Notes under the pieces: generated by a model
Told to the model about the DNA's origin: nothing
What the model saw: only the letters and a program-made list of their open reading frames with translations
Database searches by the model: none
Assembly (NCBI GenBank): GCA_018672815.1
Contig: JABHDX010000090.1
Span: 1-64,000 of the forward strand
Source: Gammaproteobacteria bacterium
GTDB taxonomy: Bacteria > Pseudomonadota > Gammaproteobacteria > UBA11654
Direction: 5' to 3'
DNA: 64,000 nucleotides
Position numbers and translations under genes: made by a program
Shown: one piece after another, positions 10,874 through 21,152 of the stretch
How positions within the stretch are numbered: position 1 is the stretch's first letter
Layout of the letters: every line of letters begins with the position of its first letter

Positions 10874-11272
10874 CTAGCCAAAAAAGAATGCAATCTCTTC
10901 TTCAGCCGTATCCGGTCCATCAGAGCCATGAACAGTATTCACCTCAATGCTTTCAGCAAAATCTTTTCTAATAGTTCCTTCATCGGCTTCATCAGGATTC
11001 GTGGCACCCATTAATTGACGATTTAAAGCAACAGCATTGTCTCCCTCCAGGACTTGGACCATAACAGGGCCGGAAGTCATATATGAGACAAGATCATTAT
11101 AAAAAGGTCTTTCCTTATGCACCGCATAAAAACCCTCTGCTTGCTCAGTGGTAAGCTGGATCATTTGTGCTTTGACAATCTTTAATCCCGCCTGTTCAAA
11201 ACGTTTATAGATTTCTCCAATGATATTTTTTTTGACTCCATCAGGTTTAATAATTGAGAGTGTTTTATCCAT
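10874..11272 (-). CDS. ndk: Nucleoside diphosphate kinase
   Basis: Transfers phosphate between nucleoside tri- and diphosphates through a phospho-histidine. The active-site His115 lies in NTVHGSDG and the N-terminal [10 protein letters not shown] motif is intact. At 132 residues it is slightly shorter than the usual 140-143. AAAGGA precedes the ATG. In Pseudomonas-like genomes hscB, hscA and fdx lie between iscA and ndk; here ndk follows the IscA-like gene directly, so those genes are missing from the locus. Confidence 0.96.
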   Translation of the reverse strand: MDKTLSIIKPDGVKKNIIGEIYKRFEQAGLKIVKAQMIQLTTEQAEGFYAVHKERPFYNDLVSYMTSGPVMVQVLEGDNAVALNRQLMGATNPDEADEGTIRKDFAESIEVNTVHGSDGPDTAEEEIAFFFG

Positions 11273-11293
11273 AACTTAAATCCTTTATTAAAT

Positions 11294-11617
11294 TTATATA
11301 CTAAAGCTTTCGCCACATCCACATTCACCTGTGGCATTCGGGTTTTTGAACTTAAAAACTTGATTTAAACCTTCATCAATAAAATCGATTTCTGTTCCTT
11401 TTAAAAAAGGCATCGATTCATCATCTATCATGATTGAAACTTCAGAAACTTGATATACCTTATCCATAGCATTAATTTCAGAAGCATAGTCAAGAACATA
11501 AGAATAACCATTGCATCCTGTAGACTTGATACTAATCCTCAATCCCAATGCCTCAGGATTATTCGATAAGTTTTCCTTAAACCTTTTGATCGCATTGTCA
11601 GTAATTTTAATGTCCAT
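11294..11617 (-). CDS. iscA: IscA-type iron-sulfur carrier protein
   Basis: A-type carrier that receives and delivers iron-sulfur clusters or iron. The three conserved cysteines are Cys35 (STGCNGYSY) and Cys99/Cys101 (GECGCGESF). Length 107 residues fits IscA. AGAGG precedes the ATG by seven bases. It lies three bases after the IscU-like gene in the isc remnant operon. Unlike its IscU-like neighbour it keeps every key residue, so it is expected to be functional. Confidence 0.93.
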   Translation of the reverse strand: MDIKITDNAIKRFKENLSNNPEALGLRISIKSTGCNGYSYVLDYASEINAMDKVYQVSEVSIMIDDESMPFLKGTEIDFIDEGLNQVFKFKNPNATGECGCGESFSI

Positions 11618-11620
11618 CTA

Positions 11621-11986
11621 TTAACCTCTATTTATGTGCTTTATACAGTTTTTTAGAGCATCTTCCAATAAAAAAAGTCTATCTTTTTTATTTATGGGTA
11701 ATTCTAATGTTTTTTCTATATTAAAATCTTGAATTTCTGCTGCCTGTAATAAAGTCTTATCTTGAATTGTTTCAACATAAAGTGAAGCAATAGCAATCAT
11801 AAATGGGCATCCGGATACATTATATTTTGCATCAACTATTCTATCTTTCTTCAATCTTAGGTATAACTGAAAAAAATCACCATTCGACTCATTAGCCATT
11901 CCAGTATGATATTGAAGATCAGCATGATCCGATGCAATATACACAAACCTATCATCATTAAAGTATTGTCTTAATAGCTTTTCCAC
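11621..11986 (-). CDS. Divergent IscU/NifU-N-like protein lacking cluster cysteines
   Basis: It aligns over its whole length with the IscU scaffold (TGMxxxSNGDFF, RIVDAKYNVSGC, LFLLEDALKNCI), but only one of the three cluster cysteines is kept: Cys60 matches IscU Cys63. The ACGD cysteine is replaced by Asn (SNGD, 34-37), and the HCS pair before the LLEDA segment is replaced by Asp-Arg. The LPPVK motif bound by HscA is degraded to LPINK, in line with the absence of hscA here. The start is GTG, two bases after the iscS stop, with AAAGG upstream. It may be a scaffold with altered chemistry or an IscS partner of another kind; function is not proven. Confidence 0.75.
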   Translation of the reverse strand: MEKLLRQYFNDDRFVYIASDHADLQYHTGMANESNGDFFQLYLRLKKDRIVDAKYNVSGCPFMIAIASLYVETIQDKTLLQAAEIQDFNIEKTLELPINKKDRLFLLEDALKNCIKHINRG

Positions 11987-11988
11987 AA

Positions 11989-13146
11989 TTAATGCCCTTT
12001 AATTAACATCAAATGTTTAACAACTTTAGCAAGAGATTTGGCTGCAATAGAAACTTCCTTCATTGTGGTGTACCTTCCAAAACTAATTCGCAAAGTTCCT
12101 CTAATTTCTTCATCACTTAAGCCCATTGATCTTAGGACATGAGAAGGTTCATCACTATCAGAAGTACAAGCCGATCCTTTTGATAATGCTATTGAATTCA
12201 TTCCAAAAATAATACTTTCAGCATCCAATCCCGGTAAACATAAACTTATAATTCCTGGAAATGTTGAAGCATCATCAGTATTGATAACCAAGCCTTCAAT
12301 ATTAGCAATGGATTTTAAAAACAATGTTCTGCATTCCCTAATATGACTCAAATCTCTATCCATATGCTTTTTAGCTAACCTGAATGCAGCAGCCATACCT
12401 ACAATCTGATGGGTGGGAAGTGTCCCAGGTCTGATTCCTCGTTCTTGGCTACCTCCTTTCAAAATAGATGCAACACGTCCCAGTGATTCGCCATTGATAT
12501 AAAGTGCACCAATCCCCTTAGGGCCATAAATTTTATGAGATGCCAATGACATCAGATCTACTTTAAGGCGTTTCACATCAATGGGGACTTTTCCAATGCT
12601 TTGTGCTGCATCAACATGAAAAATAACATCATTTTTTTTGCAAATTTCTCCAATGGATTCTATATCATTGCAAACACCTGTTTCATTATTGATATGCATT
12701 AAACTAATCATTGATGTCTCTTCATCAATATTTTTCTCTAGATCCTTTAAATCCATTAGCCCATTTCTTTTTGATGATAAGAATAGAATTTTTAATCCTT
12801 CTTTTTCAAGTGTCTTAATGGGTTCAATAACCGATTTATGCTCATTCATGGATGTAATGATAGTGCCAAAATTATTTTTTGGATTAAATTGATAAGAACC
12901 AATAATTGCTAAATTATTAGCCTCTGTAGCACCGGACGTGAATATAATTTCTCGTTGATCTGCATTAATTAGATGAGCAACATCCAATCTACAAGCTTCA
13001 ACTACATCATGTGCATGCTTGCCATACTCATGATCAATTGAGGAAGGATTCCCAAAATTATCATTACTGATGACATGAACCATAGCTTCGATAACCTCTT
13101 GTGCAAGTGGTGTTGATGATGCGTAATCAAGGTAAATAGATTTCAT
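11989..13146 (-). CDS. iscS: Cysteine desulfurase IscS
   Basis: PLP enzyme that takes sulfur from cysteine for cluster assembly and tRNA thiolation. The PLP lysine is Lys205 (ASHKIYGPKG), the active-site loop carries Cys327 (KGSACTSDS), and the PLP-contacting HVDAAQSIGK segment is present. At 385 residues it is close to the usual 404. It overlaps trmJ by ATGA. The iscR regulator that normally lies between trmJ and iscS is absent, so regulation of this operon is not of the standard IscR type at this site. Confidence 0.94.
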   Translation of the reverse strand: MKSIYLDYASSTPLAQEVIEAMVHVISNDNFGNPSSIDHEYGKHAHDVVEACRLDVAHLINADQREIIFTSGATEANNLAIIGSYQFNPKNNFGTIITSMNEHKSVIEPIKTLEKEGLKILFLSSKRNGLMDLKDLEKNIDEETSMISLMHINNETGVCNDIESIGEICKKNDVIFHVDAAQSIGKVPIDVKRLKVDLMSLASHKIYGPKGIGALYINGESLGRVASILKGGSQERGIRPGTLPTHQIVGMAAAFRLAKKHMDRDLSHIRECRTLFLKSIANIEGLVINTDDASTFPGIISLCLPGLDAESIIFGMNSIALSKGSACTSDSDEPSHVLRSMGLSDEEIRGTLRISFGRYTTMKEVSIAAKSLAKVVKHLMLIKGH

Positions 13147-13865
13147 GGTTTTTTATTACTCGTTGACTGAAATGAGGCTAAGATACCTCTCATAATGTTC
13201 ATTTCATTCTCATCCATTTCAGCTCTATTAAATAAGACTCTTAATCTACGCATCAATTGTCGAGGATTTCTTGGGTTTAAAAAGCCAGTCTCCAAGAGAA
13301 CATCATTTAAGTGACTATAAAAAAGCTCCATTTCCTCATTAGAAGCTAAATCTCTATCAATTGTTTTTTCTTTAATAGTCATGTCATTGATTCTCAATTC
13401 ATAGGCTATAACCTGAACTGCAGCAGCTAAATTTAATGAAGAATATTTTTTACTAGATGGAATCTCAATAAGATGATTGCAACAATCAATCTCACTATTT
13501 GTAAGGCCTGTTTTTTCAGGACCAAAAATAATAGCTATATTTTGTTGGTTTGCTTTTTCATTGATTTCTGTCGCAAACTCTCTAACCGTTGAAGTTGGAA
13601 CACTAATTCTCCTTCCTCTGATTGTCGTTCCAACAATAAATCCGCAATCACTAATGGCTTCTTGCAAATTTGGAAATACTTCTGCATTAACTAAAACATC
13701 AAGAGCGCCAGATGATCTTGCTCTGGATTCTGGTTGAGGATGTTTCATACTAGGCTGAACAAGTGCTAGTTTAGTAAAGCCCATAGTAGAAATAGCTCTT
13801 GCTGCAGCCCCTATATTTCCAGGATGTGAAGGCTGAAAAAGTACAAATTTAATATTTTTTTTCAT
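13143..13865 (-). CDS. trmJ: tRNA (Cm32/Um32) methyltransferase TrmJ
   Basis: SPOUT-family enzyme that 2'-O-methylates position 32 of several tRNAs. The N-terminal VLFQPSHPGNIGAAARAIS and the knot region (IIFGPEKTGLTNSEID, SSLNLAAAVQVIAYEL) are typical, and 240 residues matches the family. It is the first gene of the long minus-strand operon and is coupled to iscS by a four-base overlap, keeping the trmJ-isc adjacency of gammaproteobacteria. The 103-base gap to suhB must contain both divergent promoters. Confidence 0.95.
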   Translation of the reverse strand: MKKNIKFVLFQPSHPGNIGAAARAISTMGFTKLALVQPSMKHPQPESRARSSGALDVLVNAEVFPNLQEAISDCGFIVGTTIRGRRISVPTSTVREFATEINEKANQQNIAIIFGPEKTGLTNSEIDCCNHLIEIPSSKKYSSLNLAAAVQVIAYELRINDMTIKEKTIDRDLASNEEMELFYSHLNDVLLETGFLNPRNPRQLMRRLRVLFNRAEMDENEMNIMRGILASFQSTSNKKP

Positions 13866-13968
13866 CAGTTATTTAAACGTTCACTCATAAAGTCAAACAA
13901 TTAGTCAGAAAGTTTTGTTATTCTACACATTATTCATTTCATTAATTAATTGTAACAAGAATTTTATC

Positions 13969-14778
13969 ATGCAAGGATTACTCAATACTGCTGTACAAGC
14001 AGCCAGAAAAGCGGGAGATATTGCTCAATCGAACTTTAATAGGATTGATGCAAATGATATTAAAACGAAAGCTTACAATGAATTCTTTACTTATGTTGAT
14101 GAAGAGGCAGAAAAAGCAATAAAGGAAATTATACAGTCCAGATATCCTGATCATAATATTCTTGCTGAAGAGAGTGGATACCAAGACAATAGTTCGGAAT
14201 ACCTTTGGATAATAGATCCAATTGATGGAACTACAAACTACATTCATGCGTTTCCTGTTTATTGTGTTTCTATCGCTCTGAAAATTAAAGGCAGACTGGA
14301 AGTAGCGGTCATCTATGACCCTTCCAGACAAGAGTTATTCTCAGCAATTAGAGGTGCTGGCAGTCAATTGGATGGAAGAAAGATTAGGGTTAGCAAACAA
14401 AATGTACTTGAAGGCTCACTTCTTGGAACTGGTTTTCCTTATCGAGATCAAGAAGATTGGCTTGAAGTCTACCTGGATATCTTTTCAGATTTTATAAAAA
14501 AAGTTGGTGCCATCAGAAGACCAGGCTCAGCTGCACTTGATCTAGCCTATGTTGCGTCTGGAAGATACGATGGATTCTGGGAATTTGGACTTCAACCTTG
14601 GGATATTGCCGCAGGAATATTGCTCATTCAAGAAGCTGGAGGAATTGTTCAAAACCTAATACCGAATCAAGATGTATTAGAGACAGGCAGTATCATCACA
14701 GGTAATCCTAGAGTCTTTGAACTAATGAATGCAGTTGTAAAAAAATACGATGACAGGTTAATTAAATTATACGCTTAA
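13969..14778 (+). CDS. suhB: Inositol-1-monophosphatase family protein SuhB
   Basis: Mg-dependent phosphatase fold; in E. coli SuhB also acts in Nus-dependent rRNA antitermination. The metal site is visible as Glu67/Glu68 (EES) and DPIDGTTNY at 83-91, with WDIAAG near the C-terminus. The frame is open 18 codons further upstream, but MQGLLNTAVQAARKAG matches the family N-terminus, giving 269 residues. It is divergent from trmJ and converges on secF with ten bases between stops. Confidence 0.93.
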   Translation: MQGLLNTAVQAARKAGDIAQSNFNRIDANDIKTKAYNEFFTYVDEEAEKAIKEIIQSRYPDHNILAEESGYQDNSSEYLWIIDPIDGTTNYIHAFPVYCVSIALKIKGRLEVAVIYDPSRQELFSAIRGAGSQLDGRKIRVSKQNVLEGSLLGTGFPYRDQEDWLEVYLDIFSDFIKKVGAIRRPGSAALDLAYVASGRYDGFWEFGLQPWDIAAGILLIQEAGGIVQNLIPNQDVLETGSIITGNPRVFELMNAVVKKYDDRLIKLYA

Positions 14779-14788
14779 TGAATGCTTT

Positions 14789-15709
14789 CTATGGCATTCC
14801 ATCATCAACTTCTTCTCTCTTAGTGACAATTAAATCAGTTGTTGAAACATTGAGATATAAAACGGAAGTGGATGCTACAAAAATAGATGAATAGGTTCCA
14901 ATTAAAACACCTATAATTAAGGCAAGAGAAAAGCCCTCTAAAGATTTTCCGCCTATTAAATATAATGCCAACAAGACCATCAAAGTCGTGCCACTCGTTA
15001 TAATGGTTCTACTAATTGTTTGTGTGATAGATGTATTGAGTATGTCGATAGTTTCAGTATTTCTCATAGCTCTAAAATTCTCTCTAATGCGATCAAATAT
15101 AACAATCGTATCATTAAGAGAGTAGCCAACAACCGCGAGTATTGCCGCTAAAACAGCTAAATCAAAAGAAAGCTGAAAAATAGAGAATATGCCCAATGTA
15201 ATAAGGACATCATGTATTAGAGCAATAACAGCTCCTATGGAGAATTTCCATTGAAACCGTGCCATGATATAAATCATAATTAAAATCAATGCGAAGATCA
15301 TTGCTAGACCACCATCCTCAGTTAACTCCTCACCAACCTGCGGACTGACAAATTCTGAACCTCTTAGTTTCACTGAATTGGTGGATGAATCAAGGCTATC
15401 GAGTATTTGCTTACCAACGACTTTATTATCAAGATTCTCTCTTGGTAGGATTCTAATCATAAGATCTCTAGATGAACCAAAATTTTGAACAATTGCATCA
15501 GAAAAACCAGCATCCTTAAGTTTTGCTCTAACTTCTACTATGGATGGTGGCTGATCGTAAGCAACTTCGACTAAAAATCCTCCAGTAAAATCAATGCCTG
15601 GATTTAAGCCTCTAAAGACCAATGAGCTTATGGATATAAGCATTAGAATGATAGAAAAAACAGTAGTCATATAACGAATGGATAGAAAATTTATTTTTTT
15701 TATATTCAA
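14789..15709 (-). CDS. secF: Protein translocase subunit SecF
   Basis: RND-type membrane partner of SecD that uses the proton gradient to help secreted proteins leave the Sec channel. It has a first helix (about 13-33), the GIDFTGG motif, a periplasmic domain, and five further C-terminal helices with the VVGYSLNDTIVIFDRIREN segment. The start is TTG with AAGGA eight bases upstream; the next Met lies inside the first membrane helix. At 306 residues it is complete. It follows secD after three bases. Confidence 0.95.
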   Translation of the reverse strand: MNIKKINFLSIRYMTTVFSIILMLISISSLVFRGLNPGIDFTGGFLVEVAYDQPPSIVEVRAKLKDAGFSDAIVQNFGSSRDLMIRILPRENLDNKVVGKQILDSLDSSTNSVKLRGSEFVSPQVGEELTEDGGLAMIFALILIMIYIMARFQWKFSIGAVIALIHDVLITLGIFSIFQLSFDLAVLAAILAVVGYSLNDTIVIFDRIRENFRAMRNTETIDILNTSITQTISRTIITSGTTLMVLLALYLIGGKSLEGFSLALIIGVLIGTYSSIFVASTSVLYLNVSTTDLIVTKREEVDDGMP

Positions 15710-15712
15710 CTT

Positions 15713-17557
15713 TTATATCCTTAGTTTTTTAATAGTTCTCTGTCCATAAACAATATTAACAATCGCTCTTGAAGCTAAGATTGCTGTAAATAATGAAGTA
15801 ATAATTCCCAATGAAAGCGTTACTGCAAAACCTTTAATTGGTCCTGTGCCAAAAGTAAATAATACCAATGCGGCAATAAGAGTAGTTACATTAGCATCCG
15901 TGATAGTAGCAAATGCTTTTTGATAACCAGCTGTGATACTTGCTTGAGGTGAATTACCGTTTCTAAGCTCTTCTCTGATCCTCTCAAAAATTAAAACATT
16001 AGCGTCAACAGCCATTCCGACTGTTAAGACAATACCTGCAATTCCAGGAAGAGTTAGAGAAGCTTGTAAAAGCGATAATAATCCAACGACTAAAACCAAA
16101 TTGATCAATAGACCAAAGTTAGCAATAAGACCAAATCCTTTATAATAAAAAGCCATAAAAACGATCACGAGAGCTAATCCTATCAAGATTGCATTAAAAC
16201 CCTTATTGATATTATCTTGTCCTAAACTAGGTCCAACAGTTTTTTCTTCCACTTTAAATATTGGTGCTGCTAAAGCCCCGGCTCTTAATAAAATTGAAAG
16301 ATCTTTGGCCTCTAATACGGAAACACCTGTAATCTCGAATTGACTACTGAAAACACCCCTAATGGTTGCAATATTAATGACTTCTTTATCTAAGACGGCA
16401 CTATTTACTAACACTCCATTTTCTTCCTTCGTTTCTTGCCTTTGTTGAATAAATAAGACAGCCATAGGCTTATTTAAATTTCTCTTCGTTGTTTCAAGCA
16501 TTGATTTTGATCCTTTGCTATCCAGTCTAATGGAAACAGCAGGTCTTCCTTGAGAGAAAGACTGAGATGCGTCAATCAGTTGATTACCAGTCACTATAGC
16601 TTTCTTTTTCAGAAGAACAGGGTTTCCAGATCTCTCATAGAATAAATCACAACCAATAGGTGCTCTTCCCTTTTCTTCTGCTTCGAACGCATTTTCATTT
16701 TCACAAAGAAGTCTAAATTCGAGTGTTGCAGTGGCTCCAAGAATTCTTTCAGCTTGAGTTGGATCCTGGACTCCTGGAAGCTGCACAATAATACGATCCA
16801 AACCTTGTCTTTGAACGATAGGTTCAGCAACACCAAGCTCATTGACCCTGTTTCTCATAGTTAGAATATTCTGCTGAATAGCAAAGTCTCTTCTCTCTTT
16901 GAGTTGATCCTCGGTCATCTCTACAATCATAGATGCGACTGTGGAATTAGATGAATTCGTCACTTTCAATAAATTATCTATATCTCTTACAGTTCTTCTT
17001 GTTGCTGTATAATCTTCTGAATTTGTTAGCTCAATCCTAATTCTATTTCCTTCTTTTTTTATATTTCTTCTGATCCTTTGGTCAATTAATGATTTGTTAA
17101 TATCAGTCACATACTGATTAATCCTTTGGTCAATTGCTGCATCTAGATCAACTTCAAACTTAAAATGAACACCGCCTCTTAAATCAAGACCAAGACTCAT
17201 TGGATTCAAGTCAAGTTGATCAATCCAATTGGGTGTCCTTGGAGCAAAAGTTAGAGCCACAGTAGCGACTCTATTAAGATACGAACGAATGGTATCGCTA
17301 GCATTAATTTGACTTTCAACATCGCTAAACCGGATCAAAAGTTGATCCTTTTTTAGATCTATAGAACTAAAAGATTTATCTTTCTCTTGAAGGTGAGCCT
17401 TGATCTCATTAATTTCAGTCTCATTAAATGCAAGTCCATTCTCTTTGGAAACTATTAAGGATGGATCTTCTCCATAAAAATTTGGAATAGCCAATAAAAA
17501 ACCTACTAAGACAACAGTAATCACTAAAATATTTTTCCAAAGTGGGTATTGATTCAT
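15713..17557 (-). CDS. secD: Protein translocase subunit SecD
   Basis: RND-type Sec accessory subunit. From the chosen start MNQYPLWKN it has 614 residues: an N-terminal helix, a large periplasmic domain with the MSLGLDLRGGVHF motif and GATATLEFR, and a C-terminal six-helix block with TVGMAVDANVLIFERIREEL. A longer frame reaches back 47 codons from a GTG into yajC, but the conserved N-terminus shows the shorter start. It sits between yajC and secF in the standard order. Confidence 0.95.
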   Translation of the reverse strand: MNQYPLWKNILVITVVLVGFLLAIPNFYGEDPSLIVSKENGLAFNETEINEIKAHLQEKDKSFSSIDLKKDQLLIRFSDVESQINASDTIRSYLNRVATVALTFAPRTPNWIDQLDLNPMSLGLDLRGGVHFKFEVDLDAAIDQRINQYVTDINKSLIDQRIRRNIKKEGNRIRIELTNSEDYTATRRTVRDIDNLLKVTNSSNSTVASMIVEMTEDQLKERRDFAIQQNILTMRNRVNELGVAEPIVQRQGLDRIIVQLPGVQDPTQAERILGATATLEFRLLCENENAFEAEEKGRAPIGCDLFYERSGNPVLLKKKAIVTGNQLIDASQSFSQGRPAVSIRLDSKGSKSMLETTKRNLNKPMAVLFIQQRQETKEENGVLVNSAVLDKEVINIATIRGVFSSQFEITGVSVLEAKDLSILLRAGALAAPIFKVEEKTVGPSLGQDNINKGFNAILIGLALVIVFMAFYYKGFGLIANFGLLINLVLVVGLLSLLQASLTLPGIAGIVLTVGMAVDANVLIFERIREELRNGNSPQASITAGYQKAFATITDANVTTLIAALVLFTFGTGPIKGFAVTLSLGIITSLFTAILASRAIVNIVYGQRTIKKLRI

Positions 17558-17564
17558 AAAGAAA

Positions 17565-17885
17565 TTAACCTTTTTTAATGGTTCCCTTTGGCATAAGAGC
17601 ACCAATTGTAGTTCTTTGAACTTTGACTTTGACACCATCAGATATCTCCAACTGAAGATATTGATCGCCAATCTCAACAATTTTTCCAAGCAGGCCACCA
17701 GCAGTAACTACTTCGTTGCCGAGCTCTAGTGTATCAATCATTTCTCGATGTTCTTTTTGTTTTTTTGACTGAGGCCTTATCAGTAAAAAATAGAAAACAA
17801 CAAAAATAACGATCAGTGGAAGGAAACTCAAAAAAGGGTCTCCTTGTGAAGAACTTGTCTGTGCCCAAGCATTTTCTATAAACAT
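17565..17885 (-). CDS. yajC: Sec translocon accessory subunit YajC
   Basis: Small membrane protein associated with SecDF and the Sec holotranslocon. One transmembrane helix (about residues 18-37, FLPLIVIFVVFYFLLIRPQ) is followed by a cytosolic domain with the family motif LELGNEVVTAGGLLGKI. Length 106 residues is normal. A GGAAGG lies upstream of the ATG. It lies between tgt and secD, as in most gammaproteobacteria. Confidence 0.96.
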   Translation of the reverse strand: MFIENAWAQTSSSQGDPFLSFLPLIVIFVVFYFLLIRPQSKKQKEHREMIDTLELGNEVVTAGGLLGKIVEIGDQYLQLEISDGVKVKVQRTTIGALMPKGTIKKG

Positions 17886-17933
17886 TTTTCTTACCTTCCA
17901 AAAATTAGTGTTGCAATTATGACATAGAAATAA

Positions 17934-19043
<1,110 letters not shown>

Positions 19044-19046
19044 CTA

Positions 19047-20063
19047 TTAGGTATCCTTTCTTTCTAAAAACATAGCATCCCCATAACTAAAGAATCGATA
19101 ACGATTCTCTACAGCATGCCTATAGGCACTTAGTATTTCTTTTCTACCACAAAATGCTGCCACCAACATCATTAAAGAAGATTCTGGTAGATGAAAGTTG
19201 GTAATCATAGCATCGACTACTTTAAATCTAAAACCAGGATATATAAATATATCCGTATAGCCTTTTTTTGGTTCAATTCTTTTCAAGCCAACTGTTTCTA
19301 AAGCTCTTGTGGCTGTTGTGCCAACTGCGATAATTCGCCCTCCCAGTTTTTTTGTGTGTTTAATTTGGTTACAAAGTTTTTGATCAATACTAAAATACTC
19401 TTTATGCAATTTTTTCATCTGCAACTGTTTTGCTCTTAGAGGCATAAATGTTCCTGCACCAATATGTAATGTAATCTCCCCTATATCTACCTTCATTTTC
19501 TGAATCTTGTTCAACAGTTCTTCAGTGAAGTGAAGACCTGCTGTAGGAGCAGCAACTGCCCCTAGCTTTGAGGCGTAAACCGTTTGATATCTTTTTTCAT
19601 CTCTAGGATTAGCCTCTCTTTTTATATAAGGTGGTAATGGAACGGTAGCAAAGCGTTTCATAGTCTTTTCTACTTCTTCTGGAAACTCAACGACATAAAA
19701 AGAATCTTCTTTGGACACAACATGAATCTCTATATTATTACTCAAATAAAGTGAAGACCCATTTTTAAGATTTCTACTTGATTTAATTTGAACTAGTGCA
19801 CGATAATTACCTAGTATTCTTTCCAGAAGAATTTCTATTTTTCCTCCTGATTCTTTAAACCCTTTCATTCTTGAAGGAATAACTTTAGTGTTGTTTAGTA
19901 CCAATAAATCATTTTCATTGAGCATGGTAGTGAGATCAGAAAAAACTCTATCTTCAAAACTATTGGGTACAACATGCAATAATTTACTATCACTTCTCTT
20001 TTCACTAGGTGTTTGTGCTATTAACTCTTCTGGCAAATCATAATAGTATTCAGATGTTTCCAT
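19047..20063 (-). CDS. queA: S-adenosylmethionine:tRNA ribosyltransferase-isomerase
   Basis: Transfers and rearranges the ribosyl group of SAM onto preQ1 in tRNA to give epoxyqueuosine. The N-terminal YYYDLPEELIAQTP, AAPTAGLHFTEELL, TLHIGAGTFMPLR and TNFHLPESSLMMLVAAF are hallmark segments. At 338 residues it is complete. It is first in queA-tgt-yajC-secD-secF. Its promoter must lie in the 97-base gap shared with the divergent tRNA-Leu gene. Confidence 0.96.
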   Translation of the reverse strand: METSEYYYDLPEELIAQTPSEKRSDSKLLHVVPNSFEDRVFSDLTTMLNENDLLVLNNTKVIPSRMKGFKESGGKIEILLERILGNYRALVQIKSSRNLKNGSSLYLSNNIEIHVVSKEDSFYVVEFPEEVEKTMKRFATVPLPPYIKREANPRDEKRYQTVYASKLGAVAAPTAGLHFTEELLNKIQKMKVDIGEITLHIGAGTFMPLRAKQLQMKKLHKEYFSIDQKLCNQIKHTKKLGGRIIAVGTTATRALETVGLKRIEPKKGYTDIFIYPGFRFKVVDAMITNFHLPESSLMMLVAAFCGRKEILSAYRHAVENRYRFFSYGDAMFLERKDT

Positions 20064-20160
20064 AGAATCATTTTATAGATTAAATAATAATCAAATAAGT
20101 AATTTATCACTAAAGTTTATGGACTGGTTAAGCCTCTCATTGTATTCTTCTTAAATATTA

Positions 20161-20244
20161 GCCGGGGTGGCGGAATTGGTAGACGCGCCGGATTCAAAAT
20201 CCGGTGGGGTTAAACCCGTGAGAGTTCGAGTCTCTCTCCCGGCA
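20161..20244 (+). tRNA. tRNA-Leu (anticodon CAA)
   Basis: An 84-base class II tRNA with a long variable arm. The acceptor stem GCCGGGG pairs with TCCCGGC, the anticodon stem CCGGA/TCCGG encloses TTCAAAA with anticodon CAA (reads UUG), and the T-loop is TTCGAGT. The discriminator is A, and the 3' CCA is not encoded (the next bases are GTA). A Nudix gene starts 16 bases downstream, so they may share a transcript. Confidence 0.97.
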
Positions 20245-20260
20245 GTAAAAGAAGGATTTT

Positions 20261-20785
20261 ATGAAATATTGTAGTCAATGTGGCGCAAAAAATAAGCTAG
20301 AGATACCTCAAGATGATACTAAATTGAGGTACATTTGCACTGACTGTCATTTCATCCATTATGAAAATCCAAAAATTGTCGTTGGGACTATTCCAATCTT
20401 TAATGACCAAGTTCTGCTTTGCTTAAGAGCTATTGAACCAAGAAGTAACTATTGGACACTGCCTGCTGGCTTTCTCGAAAATGGAGAAAGTATAGCCAAC
20501 GGTGCTATTAGGGAAACAGAAGAAGAAGCTATGATCACTCCAAATATAGGACCTCTACTTTCTATTATAGATGTTGTCCATGCTAACCAAGTACATATAT
20601 TTTTTAGAGCAACTCTCGACAATTTACAGTTTTCACCAGGAGTAGAATCATTAGATGTAAAAATGTTTAACTTATCTGATATTCCATGGAAGCAAATCGC
20701 ATTTGAAACAGTTAAAATAACATTAGAGGCCCAAATAGAAAAAGAACATGGGGACTTTAATCCAATATATAAAACAATTGATTAA
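20261..20785 (+). CDS. Zinc-ribbon Nudix hydrolase
   Basis: Hydrolyses nucleoside diphosphates linked to another group; the exact substrate is not clear. An N-terminal four-cysteine zinc ribbon (Cys4, Cys7, Cys26, Cys29) precedes a Nudix box: Gly70, Glu76 and RETEEE at 84-89. The final glycine of the box is Met here (EEEAMI), a mild deviation. The layout resembles NADH or ADP-ribose pyrophosphatases, but at 174 residues it is shorter than NudC. AAGGA precedes the ATG. The gene follows tRNA-Leu closely and fdxA follows on the same strand. Confidence 0.88.
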   Translation: MKYCSQCGAKNKLEIPQDDTKLRYICTDCHFIHYENPKIVVGTIPIFNDQVLLCLRAIEPRSNYWTLPAGFLENGESIANGAIRETEEEAMITPNIGPLLSIIDVVHANQVHIFFRATLDNLQFSPGVESLDVKMFNLSDIPWKQIAFETVKITLEAQIEKEHGDFNPIYKTID

Positions 20786-20828
20786 AAATATTTAGAATAA
20801 AGCTTAATTTGAATGAGGTATAAATAAC

Positions 20829-21152
20829 ATGACATTTTTAGTGGGTGAAAGTTGTATTAAATGCAAATTGGGAGATTGCGTGGAAGTCTGTCCTGTGGAT
20901 TGCTTTCATGAAGGGCCTAATATGCTAGTAATTAATCCTGATGAATGTATAGATTGTGCACTATGTGAACCTGAATGCCCTGTAGATGCAATCTTTGCTG
21001 ACGATGAAATACCAGAAGGCCAAGAAAAGTTTTTAGAAATGAATCAAGAATTATGCGAAATATGGCCTGTTATTTCTTACGCTCCTACTCCTCCTGATGA
21101 TGCTGATGAATGGCGAGAGGTAAAGAATAAGCTTCAATATCTTGAGAAATAA
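20829..21152 (+). CDS. fdxA: Seven-iron ferredoxin FdxA
   Basis: Small electron carrier with one 3Fe-4S and one 4Fe-4S cluster. It closely follows the Azotobacter FdI pattern: Cys9, Cys17, Cys21, Cys25 and Cys40, Cys43, Cys46, Cys50, with extra Cys12, and segments [10 protein letters not shown] and [13 protein letters not shown]. Length 107 residues is typical. The redox partner cannot be read from the context. It converges on dsbC with no base between the two stop codons. Confidence 0.95.
   Translation: MTFLVGESCIKCKLGDCVEVCPVDCFHEGPNMLVINPDECIDCALCEPECPVDAIFADDEIPEGQEKFLEMNQELCEIWPVISYAPTPPDDADEWREVKNKLQYLEK

Noticed and set aside
13978..14331. 117-codon minus-strand frame inside suhB
   Set aside because: Antisense to a well-conserved gene, with no ribosome site and low-complexity composition.
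17558..17698. Longer secD start inside yajC
   Set aside because: The extra 47 codons read yajC in another frame and start at GTG without a ribosome site; conserved SecD begins at the ATG at 17557.
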